A stretch of DNA of 5,689 nucleotides from RGDT01 sp964630925. GTDB taxonomy: Bacteria; Planctomycetota; Planctomycetia; Gemmatales; Gemmataceae. The notes under the pieces were generated by a model. It was not told the origin of the DNA. It saw only the letters and a program-made list of their open reading frames with translations, and ran no database searches. The DNA is taken from positions 1 to 5,689 of the forward strand of contig CAZVZK010000296.1 of assembly GCA_964630925.1 (NCBI GenBank). The letters run 5' to 3'. Positions 1-5,689 of this stretch are shown here, one piece after another; position 1 is the stretch's first letter, and each line of letters opens with the position of its first letter. A program made the position numbers and the translations under genes.

Positions 1-179
1 GGCGGGACGCCGGGCTGCCTGCCGCGGCGCTTGGTGGCTTCGCCGGGCGCGGCCTCGGCGGCGGCGGGCGCGGGGGCGCCCTCGGCCGGTGCGGGCGGCG
101 CGTCGGACTTCGGTGCCTCTGCCGGCGCGGCGCTGCCGGCCGCGGCGGTCGTATCGAGGTCGTCCTTCTTCTTGGCCAT
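1..179 (-). CDS. rplA: 50S ribosomal protein L1, N-terminal part only (runs off window)
   Basis: The frame opens with ATG at 179 and stays open for 59 codons to the window edge. A GAGAGG ribosome-binding site sits about five bases upstream. The visible protein starts MAKKKDDLD, continues as an Ala/Pro/Glu-rich stretch (about residues 11-48), and turns basic (TKRRGRQPGVP) just before the edge. No conserved L1 residues are in view. The assignment therefore rests on position, since rplA almost always follows rplK in the secE-nusG-rplK-rplA order, and on the MAKK-type start. L1 binds 23S rRNA at the mobile L1 stalk and in many bacteria represses its own operon. The visible part would be an extension of about 50 residues ahead of the usual L1 start, similar in composition to the NusG tail in this operon. 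Another ribosomal protein such as L10 is possible but less likely. Confidence 0.7.
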   Translation of the reverse strand, partial: MAKKKDDLDTTAAAGSAAPAEAPKSDAPPAPAEGAPAPAAAEAAPGEATKRRGRQPGVP

Positions 180-219
180 GATGCCTCTCACGGATGAAGC
201 AAAACCCAAACAATAGATC

Positions 220-279
220 CGCTGACGCCCCACTCGGGGCGCTGACGCGACCCCGCTCGCCCGGACGGGCTCACGCCCG
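220..279 (-). other. Hairpins and 9-bp direct repeat in the rplK-rplA spacer
   Basis: The 103-bp gap between rplK and rplA is long for this operon. Just after the rplK stop there is a 5-bp stem with a 4-base loop (266-270 with 275-279). Further on lies a perfect 6-bp GC stem, CGCCCC/GGGGCG (226-231 with 236-241, loop 232-235). The second hairpin is flanked by two copies of CGCTGACGC (220-228 and 240-248 on the plus strand). Neither hairpin is followed by a U-run, so neither is a clear intrinsic terminator. They could tune the ratio of L11 to L1, mark an mRNA processing site, or be chance in GC-rich DNA. Confidence 0.35.
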
Positions 280-282
280 GCG

Positions 283-747
283 TCACTTCTCGACGAGGAT
301 GCCCATGCTGCGGGCCGTCCCCTCGATGATGCGGACGGCGTGGTCCACGTCGCGGGCGTTGAGGTCCTGGAGCTTGGTCGTGGCGATCTCCTTGACCTGG
401 GCGGAGGTCACCTTGAAGCCCTTGTACTTGCCGGACTTCTTCTGCTTCTCCTCGCCGGGGATCACCTCGCCGCCCTTCTTCTTCTCCACCGGGATCTTGG
501 CGGCCAGCTTGAGGAGGATGGCCGCCGGCGGGCTCTTGATGACGAAGTCGAAGGTGCGGTCCGAGAAGACCGTGATGACCACGGGGAGCATCAGCCCCTT
601 GCGGTCCTTCGTGGCGTCATTGAAGCGCGTCACGAACTGGCCGATGTTGACGCCGTGCTGGCCCAGCGCCGGCCCGACCGGGGGGGCCGGGGTGGCGCTG
701 CCGCCGGGGCATTGGAGTTTGATCTGAGCGGTGACCTGTCGTGCCAT
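283..747 (-). CDS. rplK: 50S ribosomal protein L11
   Basis: L11 binds the GTPase-associated region of 23S rRNA, where it helps elongation-factor turnover and is needed for RelA activation. The N-terminal domain shows the diagnostic Pro/Gly block PPVGPALGQHGVNIGQF (about residues 22-38) and SPPAAILLKLAA (72-83). The C-terminal rRNA-binding domain shows AQVKEIATTK (116-125) and IEGTARSMGI (141-150). At 154 residues it is about 12 longer than E. coli L11. The excess is a Lys/Gly/Glu-rich insertion of about 13 residues in the stretch before AQVKEIA (roughly residues 84-112). The ATG at 747 follows a GAGG site five bases upstream and lies 18 bp after the nusG stop, so co-transcription with nusG is expected. 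The stop is TGA. Identification is certain; the effect of the insertion is unknown. Confidence 0.98.
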   Translation of the reverse strand: MARQVTAQIKLQCPGGSATPAPPVGPALGQHGVNIGQFVTRFNDATKDRKGLMLPVVITVFSDRTFDFVIKSPPAAILLKLAAKIPVEKKKGGEVIPGEEKQKKSGKYKGFKVTSAQVKEIATTKLQDLNARDVDHAVRIIEGTARSMGILVEK

Positions 748-765
748 GTTCGCCTCGGTGCCTCG

Positions 766-1596
766 TTACGCCTGCTCCACCTGGTAATACTCGAAATCGA
801 CGTTGGCCGGCCGGCCGAAGATCGACAACTCGACCTGGACCTTGCCCTGGTCGGCCATGACCTGCTTGATGACGCCGTCCATGCCGATGAACGCGCCGTC
901 CATGACCCGCACGCGGACGCCCGGCTCGATCCACTTGGACTTGGGCGGCGTCTTGGAGTCGCTCTGCGTCTCGTCGATGACCGCGACGCCGAGGATGCGC
1001 TGGATCTCCTTGTCGGCCATGGGCGTGGGGGCGCGTTGGGGCTGGCCGGGGTGGGCGCCGACGAAGTCGCCGACGCCGGAGGTCTCGCGGAACAGGTACA
1101 GGATGCGGTCGTTGTACTCGACGTTGACGAACAGGTAGCCGGCGTAGAGCTTGCGCTCCTTGGTGCGGGTGACCTTGCGTCCGTTCTTGTCGGGCTTGGT
1201 CTCGGTGATCTTCTCGACCGGGATGACGATCTGCCCGAAGAACTCGTCGAGGCCCTCCTTCTTGACCCGCTTGAGGATGGCCTCGCGGATGGTGTCCTCG
1301 CGGCCGGACTGCACCTTCACCACGTACCAGTGCTTGTTCGACGCGGGGGCGGGCTCCTCGGCGGCGGCGGGGGCGGGGGCGGGGGCCGGCTCCTCCTCGG
1401 GCGGCTCCTCCTCGTGGGCCTCGGGGGCGGGCGGGGCCTCCTCGGGCGTCTCGGGGGCGGGGGGCTCGATCGCCTCGGGGGGCGGGGGCGGCGGCTCGGT
1501 CACGGCCGCCTCCGGCGGCGCCGCCTCGGGTGGGGGCGCCGGGGTGGGCGGCCCGGCGGAGGGCGGCGCATCGGCGACCAGGATGTCTTCGGCCAT
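766..1596 (-). CDS. nusG: Transcription elongation/antitermination factor NusG with acidic N-terminal tail
   Basis: NusG binds the RNA polymerase clamp through its NGN domain. Its KOW domain contacts Rho or ribosomal protein S10, so it affects elongation, termination and coupling to translation. With the ATG at 1596 the protein has 276 residues; a typical NusG has about 180. Residues 1-87 are low-complexity Pro/Ala/Glu with about 20 Asp/Glu and no Lys or Arg, and look disordered. The NGN domain starts at HWYVVKVQSGRE (89-100) and includes FFGQIVIPVE (119-128) and LYAGYLFVNV (150-159). The KOW domain spans about 223-273 (IEPGVRVRVMDGAFIGMDG, then SIFGRPANVDFEYYQVE). I chose ATG 1596 because GGAG lies eight bases upstream; an in-frame GTG at 1623 would add nine residues but has no well-placed site. 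The gene starts 49 bp after secE and ends 18 bp before rplK. Family assignment is certain; the tail's role is unknown. Confidence 0.97.
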   Translation of the reverse strand: MAEDILVADAPPSAGPPTPAPPPEAAPPEAAVTEPPPPPPEAIEPPAPETPEEAPPAPEAHEEEPPEEEPAPAPAPAAAEEPAPASNKHWYVVKVQSGREDTIREAILKRVKKEGLDEFFGQIVIPVEKITETKPDKNGRKVTRTKERKLYAGYLFVNVEYNDRILYLFRETSGVGDFVGAHPGQPQRAPTPMADKEIQRILGVAVIDETQSDSKTPPKSKWIEPGVRVRVMDGAFIGMDGVIKQVMADQGKVQVELSIFGRPANVDFEYYQVEQA

Positions 1597-1645
1597 GACG
1601 GGCACTCCACGGGGGGCTGTCACTCGGGTATACGCCCCACTCGCC

Positions 1646-3397
1646 TCAATACTTCTTCTGCTCGATCTTCTGCGTCGGCGCCGCCGGCGGGATGTACAGC
1701 ACGCTCAGCTTCTGGAGGATCTCCTTCCAGGCCCAGTCCACGGCGAACAGGAACACCGCCATCAGGAACACGGTCACGAGCACGACCACGGTGTCCTGGT
1801 ACAGACGCTTCTGCGTCGTCCACGAGACCTTGTTCATCTCGGCCTCGGTGGCGATCAGGAAGTCGGCGAACGCGGGCATGTTGACGGCACGCCAGGCGAA
1901 CCACAGGGCGGCGGCGATGAGCAGGAGCGGCACGGTGTACTGGATGGCCGGCAGCAGCGTCAGCGAGGTGTAGCGGAGCGGGCCGCCGGGCGGGTAGGCG
2001 TCCTCGGCGCGGGGCGGGGTGAAGGCGACGCCCTTCTTCAGGCGGGCGACCTCGGCGTCGAAGTCCTCGCGTGTCACGACCTTGCCGGTGGCGAACTTCG
2101 CGACCAGCGCGGGGTCGTCCTTGCCGGTGATGCTCTTGCCGGCGTCGTTCTGCAGGGCGATCTTCACGTGGGTCTTGGGGTCGAGCTCGGCGTCCACGGC
2201 CTTGAGGGCGAAGCGGTCCACGATGAGGACGGCGATGGGCAGGTCGAGCTCGGCGCCGATCTCGAGGGGCTTCTTCTCGCGGCCCTTGTGGGCGTCGGCC
2301 TCGCGGTGGATGAAATCGACGACGCGCGACTTGTCGGCGATGTCGGCCTCGGCGTCGAGGGCGCGGATGCGGTTGGCGGTGTCGGCGCCTGGGAAGACGC
2401 CCTTGCCGAGGACGTCCTCGTAGACCTCCTTGTGGATGACGTGGTTGACCTCGTCGAGGAGGATGGCGGGGTCCTTGGGGAGTGCGGCGAGGATGCGCTC
2501 GCGGGCCTCACGGGGCAGCAGGAGGGAGCGGGGCCCGGCCTCGTCCTTGCCGACCAGCTCCTGGAGGCCGGCCTTGTAGGCGTCCACGGAGATGCGCTGG
2601 CCGACGCGGAGGTTGGTCTTGCCGGGGTAGCGGATCTCGACGGCCGACTTGGCGGAGGGCGGGACGACGGCGTCGTCGGCGATGTAGGGGAGGCCGTCGC
2701 CGTAGCCCTCGATGGCGACGCCGCCGGTGAAGGGGACGTTGATGGAGAGGTCGGGGCCGAAGCGTCGGAGGGTGTTGTGCAGGAGGAGGGTGTAGATGCC
2801 GGCGCCGGCGAGGAGGAGGATGCCGAAGATGGTGCCGCGGCGGACCATCTGGCCCTGGTTGGCCTTGTAGTTGTTGGTGGAGAACCAGCCGGCCTCCTCG
2901 AAAGCGAGGATGCCCTCCTGGGCGCCCCTGGTGAAGAAGACGCGGAGGGCGAGGAGGAGCAGGCCGCCGGTGACGACGGCGGTGAGGACGGTGCCGTAGA
3001 AGGGGTTGTTGGCGGCGTAGGCCCAGTGCTCGATCCACAGGCTGGCCCAGCGGCCGAGGAGTAGGATGAGGAGGAGGCCGCACAGCCCGACGAAGGTGCC
3101 GGCGCGGACGCCGGGGGTGGTCTGGGCGCCGGCGAGGCGTGACCCGAGGGCGACGAAGACGCCGGCGAGGACGACGCAGAGGGTGAAGAGGGCGGAGCCG
3201 CCGAGGAGGGTGTAGCTGGTGAGGCCGGCGCGTGTCCAGGCGCCCCACCAGAGGTCGGGGACGACCTTGAAGAGGAGGGCGAGGCAGGCGACGACGTAGG
3301 CCACGCCGAGGAGGCTGAGCGTGGCGGGGCTCGGCGGCGGGGAGCCGGGGCGATTCTCGGGTGGTGTCTTGATGGCCACGGCCATGGCTAGTTTCAT
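1646..3397 (-). CDS. secE: Preprotein translocase subunit SecE, greatly enlarged
   Basis: SecE clamps the two halves of SecY in the inner-membrane SecYEG channel. The SecE core lies at the C-terminus: an amphipathic helix with the signature EAEMNKVSW (about 518-526), then a membrane helix at about 533-553. Position between tRNA-Trp and nusG supports this. The protein has 583 residues; SecE is usually about 60-130. Ahead of the core I read hydrophobic segments near 26-48, 61-85, 99-122, 133-153, 189-207 and 484-504. Between the last two is a soluble, charged region (about 210-480) that I cannot match to a known domain. If the core has normal topology, this region faces the periplasm. No stop or frame break separates it from the core. 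The start is uncertain: ATG 3397 directly abuts GAGAGG, while in-frame ATG 3385 (579 residues) has it 12 bases upstream. SecE identity is firm; the extension's function is unknown. Confidence 0.93.
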   Translation of the reverse strand: MKLAMAVAIKTPPENRPGSPPPSPATLSLLGVAYVVACLALLFKVVPDLWWGAWTRAGLTSYTLLGGSALFTLCVVLAGVFVALGSRLAGAQTTPGVRAGTFVGLCGLLLILLLGRWASLWIEHWAYAANNPFYGTVLTAVVTGGLLLLALRVFFTRGAQEGILAFEEAGWFSTNNYKANQGQMVRRGTIFGILLLAGAGIYTLLLHNTLRRFGPDLSINVPFTGGVAIEGYGDGLPYIADDAVVPPSAKSAVEIRYPGKTNLRVGQRISVDAYKAGLQELVGKDEAGPRSLLLPREARERILAALPKDPAILLDEVNHVIHKEVYEDVLGKGVFPGADTANRIRALDAEADIADKSRVVDFIHREADAHKGREKKPLEIGAELDLPIAVLIVDRFALKAVDAELDPKTHVKIALQNDAGKSITGKDDPALVAKFATGKVVTREDFDAEVARLKKGVAFTPPRAEDAYPPGGPLRYTSLTLLPAIQYTVPLLLIAAALWFAWRAVNMPAFADFLIATEAEMNKVSWTTQKRLYQDTVVVLVTVFLMAVFLFAVDWAWKEILQKLSVLYIPPAAPTQKIEQKKY

Positions 3398-3463
3398 CCT
3401 CTCGCTGGCGGGGACGGGGTGCGTCGCCCGGCGGCATCGCGTGTTCGGCCACTCATCGCCTGC

Positions 3464-3499
3464 GGGCCCGGGGTGCCTCGGGGAGGCACGGCCGGGCCC
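3464..3499 (-). other. Strong stem-loop between tRNA-Trp and secE
   Basis: A perfect 8-bp GC stem, GGGCCCGG with CCGGGCCC (3464-3471 with 3492-3499), encloses a 6-bp stem, GTGCCT with AGGCAC (3473-3478 with 3484-3489), and a 5-base loop. The two stems are separated by a 1x2 internal loop. It lies in the 157-bp spacer between the end of tRNA-Trp and secE. No T-run follows on the minus strand, so it is not a standard terminator. It may help release the tRNA from the transcript or protect the 5' end of the secE mRNA. The rest of 3398-3554 holds nothing else I can name. Confidence 0.45.
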
Positions 3500-3554
3500 G
3501 TCGGGCCACGGGCATCCAGCCCGCTCGGGGCCATCGTTCCGCCGGGACGCAGAG

Positions 3555-3627
3555 CAGGGGCGGAGAGACTCGAACTCTCAACCACCGGTTTTGGAGACCG
3601 GTGCTCTGCCAATTGAGCTACACCCCT
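3555..3627 (-). tRNA. tRNA-Trp (anticodon CCA)
   Basis: The minus strand folds into a full cloverleaf of 73 bases. The acceptor pairs AGGGGTG with CGCCCCT (one T-G pair), the D stem is GCTC/GAGC, the anticodon stem is CCGGT/ACCGG around loop CTCCAAA, and the T loop is TTCGAGT. The anticodon CCA reads UGG. The discriminator base is G73, as expected for tryptophan. The 3' CCA is not encoded; CTC follows instead. A tRNA-Trp gene between tuf and secE is a common bacterial arrangement. Confidence 0.97.
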
Positions 3628-3698
3628 GTGGGTGAGGGTGGGAGGCGTGTCACCCCGTGAAGGGATGGCGACACCGCCCGTTCTCGCCCTCGTGCATC

Positions 3699-3742
3699 CC
3701 GCCGGCCGAATGGTTGATGTTAGCAGACCACCCGGCCGGCGG
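3699..3742 (-). other. Long stem-loop directly after the tuf stop codon
   Basis: On the minus strand an arm at 3733-3742 (CCGCCGGCCG) is the exact reverse complement of 3699-3708. The pairing continues inward for six more positions (3727-3732 with 3709-3714, including two G-U pairs). This gives a stem of 16 bp with a 12-base loop. It begins eight bases after the tuf stop, where terminators and 3'-protecting hairpins usually sit. The bases after it (GATGCACGAGG) contain no U-run. It is more likely a partial terminator, a processing site or an mRNA stabiliser than a full intrinsic terminator. It may set the ratio of EF-Tu mRNA to the downstream secE-nusG-rplK message. Confidence 0.5.
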
Positions 3743-3745
3743 CAA
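3717..3745 (-). promoter_or_regulatory. Possible promoter for tRNA-Trp and secE operon
   Basis: A TTGCCG hexamer (3740-3745) and a TAACAT hexamer (3717-3722) are separated by exactly 17 bp. The -35 box is identical to the one in the promoter upstream of the tRNA cluster. The -10 box matches the consensus at only four of six positions. The whole element overlaps the stem-loop after tuf, which is a competing explanation for this sequence. The call is weak. Confidence 0.25.
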
Positions 3746-3750
3746 GGCGC

Positions 3751-4959
<1,209 letters not shown>

Positions 4960-5054
4960 CTCTCCTCCGCGGGTTCAAGGCTCTAGCCCGGTGCCGCGTT
5001 CGCCAGGCGCCGGGACGGTTGTGAAAACGGTGCGCGGTACAGACATTGGGGGAG
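4960..5054 (-). other. Leader between tRNA-Thr(GGT) and tuf
   Basis: This 95-bp spacer carries the tuf ribosome-binding site (GGAGGAG) at its downstream end. It also has a modest hairpin made of CCCGG/CCGGG (4987-4991 with 5010-5014) and, inside a single mismatch, GCC/GGC (4993-4995 with 5006-5008). I see no convincing separate tuf promoter, which fits read-through from the tRNA cluster. Confidence 0.4.
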
Positions 5055-5126
<72 letters not shown>

Positions 5127-5142
5127 GTCGTGCCAACTGGTG

Positions 5143-5161
5143 CCGGCCGTGCGTCGGCCGG
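5143..5161 (-). other. Perfect stem-loop between tRNA-Gly and tRNA-Thr(GGT)
   Basis: CCGGCCG (5143-5149) pairs with CGGCCGG (5155-5161) across a 5-base loop, filling most of the 37-bp spacer between the two tRNA genes. No T-run follows it. It probably helps separate the two tRNAs during RNA processing, although chance in GC-rich DNA cannot be excluded. Confidence 0.4.
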
Positions 5162-5163
5162 AG

Positions 5164-5235
5164 AGCGGGCGAGGAGACTCGAACTCCCAACGTCCTGCTT
5201 GGAAGGCAGGTGCTCTGCCATTGAGCTACGCCCGC
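5164..5235 (-). tRNA. tRNA-Gly (anticodon TCC)
   Basis: The 72-base minus-strand cloverleaf pairs GCGGGCG with CGCCCGC in the acceptor. The anticodon stem is CCTGC/GCAGG around loop CTTCCAA, giving anticodon TCC (reads GGA and GGG). The T arm is GGGAG/CTCCT with loop TTCGAGT and one G-T pair. The discriminator is T73, as usual for glycine. CCA is not encoded; CTC follows. Its position and anticodon match E. coli glyT. Confidence 0.97.
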
Positions 5236-5240
5236 GCCCT

Positions 5241-5361
5241 GGAAGGATGAAATAGGAAGGATGAAGGATGAAACAAGCCCTCATCCCGCCGCCCTCCCCG
5301 CCCGGGGTCATCGCCCTCCTGATCGCCTTTTCATCCTTCATCCTTCCTCCTTCATCCGTTC
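5241..5361. repeat. Inverted repeat of 7-bp units between tRNA-Tyr and tRNA-Gly
   Basis: Two arms of about 33 bp (5241-5273 and 5329-5361) are reverse complements at 29 of 33 positions. The inner 20 bp (5254-5273 with 5329-5348) match perfectly. Each arm is built from four heptamers. The right arm is TTCATCC (5330-5336), TTCATCC, TTCCTCC, TTCATCC (ending 5357). The left arm mirrors this as GGATGAA (5245-5251), a degenerate unit, then GGATGAA twice (5259-5272). The 55-bp centre holds a short CCCC/GGGG hairpin and nothing coding. The element makes this spacer 137 bp, against 27 and 37 bp for the other tRNA-tRNA spacers. In RNA it would fold into a long hairpin. It may be a small dispersed repeat of the REP/MITE type or a processing signal. 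Confidence 0.75.
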
Positions 5362-5372
5362 TGAAGGAGGAG

Positions 5373-5456
5373 TGGGTAGGGAGGGATTCGAACCCCCGTA
5401 AGACGTAGTCTGCCAGATTTACAGTCTGGTGCCATTGGCCGCTCGGCCACCTACCC
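5373..5456 (-). tRNA. tRNA-Tyr (anticodon GTA)
   Basis: An 84-base class II tRNA on the minus strand. The acceptor pairs GGGTAGG with CCTACCC, and the D arm carries GGCCGAGCGGCC. The anticodon stem CCAGA/TCTGG encloses loop CTGTAAA, so the anticodon is GTA. A long variable arm lies between the anticodon and T arms, as bacterial tRNA-Tyr requires. The T loop is TTCGAAT and the discriminator is A73. CCA is not encoded; CTC follows. The place in the cluster equals that of E. coli tyrU. Confidence 0.97.
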
Positions 5457-5483
5457 GCAACGGATCCTCCGAACGCATCGCAA

Positions 5484-5556
5484 AGCTCGCGGTGGGAGTC
5501 GAACCCGCAACCGCCGGTTTACAAAACCGGTGCTCTGCCAGTTGAGCTACGCGAGC
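5484..5556 (-). tRNA. tRNA-Thr (anticodon TGT)
   Basis: The 73-base minus-strand cloverleaf pairs GCTCGCG with CGCGAGC in the acceptor. The anticodon stem CCGGT/ACCGG encloses loop TTTGTAA, giving anticodon TGT (reads ACA and other ACN codons by wobble). The T stem GCGGG/CCCAC has one C-A mismatch at its second pair, and the T loop is TTCGACT. The discriminator is T73 and CCA is not encoded. It is the first gene after the promoter, matching E. coli thrU. Confidence 0.96.
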
Positions 5557-5579
5557 GTCGGGTGCCGCGTGAAAGAGTA

Positions 5580-5608
5580 ACTATAGGGGGCGTGATGGAG
5601 GCCGGCAA
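5580..5608 (-). promoter_or_regulatory. Sigma70-type promoter of the tRNA-tuf operon
   Basis: On the minus strand a TTGCCG -35 box (5603-5608) and a TATAGT -10 box (5580-5585) are separated by exactly 17 bp. The -35 box matches TTGACA at four of six positions and the -10 box matches TATAAT at five of six. The expected start point is near 5573, about 17 bases ahead of tRNA-Thr(TGT). This spacing is ideal for a stable-RNA promoter. Upstream, to 5689, I see no gene, no A/T-rich UP element and no obvious operator. Confidence 0.7.
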
Positions 5609-5689
5609 GTCCGATTTCGCACCCGGACGGCACACGGGCGCACGACACGGTTTGCAAGGGTGGCGGGTGGTTTCGAGGGGTCATCGCCC

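Noticed and set aside
1597..1623. GTG start at 1623 for NusG
   Set aside because: It lacks a well-spaced ribosome-binding site, while the ATG at 1596 has GGAG eight bases upstream.
340..1884. Plus-strand open frame of 514 codons opposite rplK, nusG and the end of secE
   Set aside because: The predicted protein is Gly/Leu/Arg-rich repeats and spans several conserved minus-strand genes; it is a composition artefact.
1151..3064. Plus-strand open frame of 637 codons opposite secE and nusG
   Set aside because: Its translation is Gly/Val/Asp/Leu-rich low complexity with no recognisable domain. It lies exactly antisense to genes with clear homology, as expected of shadow frames in GC-rich DNA.
2508..3452. 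Minus-strand 314-codon frame overlapping secE in another phase
   Set aside because: It is dominated by Arg/Pro/His, typical of an out-of-frame reading of GC-rich coding sequence, whereas the secE frame shows membrane segments and the SecE signature.
3398..3750. Possible rpmG (L33) gene between tuf and secE, as found in some bacteria
   Set aside because: I found no frame with L33-like Cys or Lys-rich motifs here; the interval holds tRNA-Trp and hairpins.
5241..5361. CRISPR array interpretation of the repeats between tRNA-Tyr and tRNA-Gly
   Set aside because: The repeats are 7-bp tandem units arranged as an inverted pair, without regular unique spacers.
5590..5689. End of another gene upstream of the tRNA promoter
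   Set aside because: No frame in this 100-bp edge has recognisable sequence, and it is too short to judge.

Overview
The window is a GC-rich bacterial chromosome segment in which every real gene I can support lies on the minus strand. Read in the direction of transcription (high to low coordinates) the order is: promoter, tRNA-Thr(TGT), tRNA-Tyr(GTA), tRNA-Gly(TCC), tRNA-Thr(GGT), tuf (EF-Tu), tRNA-Trp(CCA), secE, nusG, rplK (L11), and the first 59 codons of what should be rplA (L1). This is the classical translation/secretion/transcription super-locus. The four leading tRNAs have the same order and anticodons as the E. coli thrU-tyrU-glyT-thrT-tufB cluster.

The organism is probably a planctomycete, perhaps of the Gemmataceae. 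This rests on the high GC content, the divergent EF-Tu switch I (KTVTI where RGITI is usual), the SecE core context FADFLIATEAEMNKVSW, and the Ala/Pro-rich extensions on housekeeping proteins. It is pattern recognition, not a database result.

Layout: 5580-5608 is a clean sigma70-type promoter. 5055-5556 holds four tRNA genes, interrupted between Tyr and Gly by a long inverted repeat built of 7-bp units. 3751-4959 is tuf. 3398-3750 has no protein gene and holds two strong stem-loops and tRNA-Trp. 1646-3397 is secE, far longer than usual. 766-1596 is nusG with an acidic Pro/Ala/Glu-rich N-terminal tail. 283-747 is rplK with a lysine-rich linker insertion. 180-282 is a spacer with two small hairpins, and 1-179 is the start of rplA.

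The genes cooperate in protein synthesis and export. The tRNAs and EF-Tu feed the ribosome, L11 and L1 are ribosomal stalk-region proteins, NusG links RNA polymerase to the ribosome or Rho, and SecE holds the SecY translocon together. Nothing here looks like a mobile defence or biosynthetic system. The unusual content is elaboration of core proteins: a SecE of about 580 residues with roughly seven membrane segments and a predicted 270-residue extracytoplasmic domain, plus tails or insertions on NusG, L11 and L1. The long plus-strand open frames opposite these genes are composition shadows.
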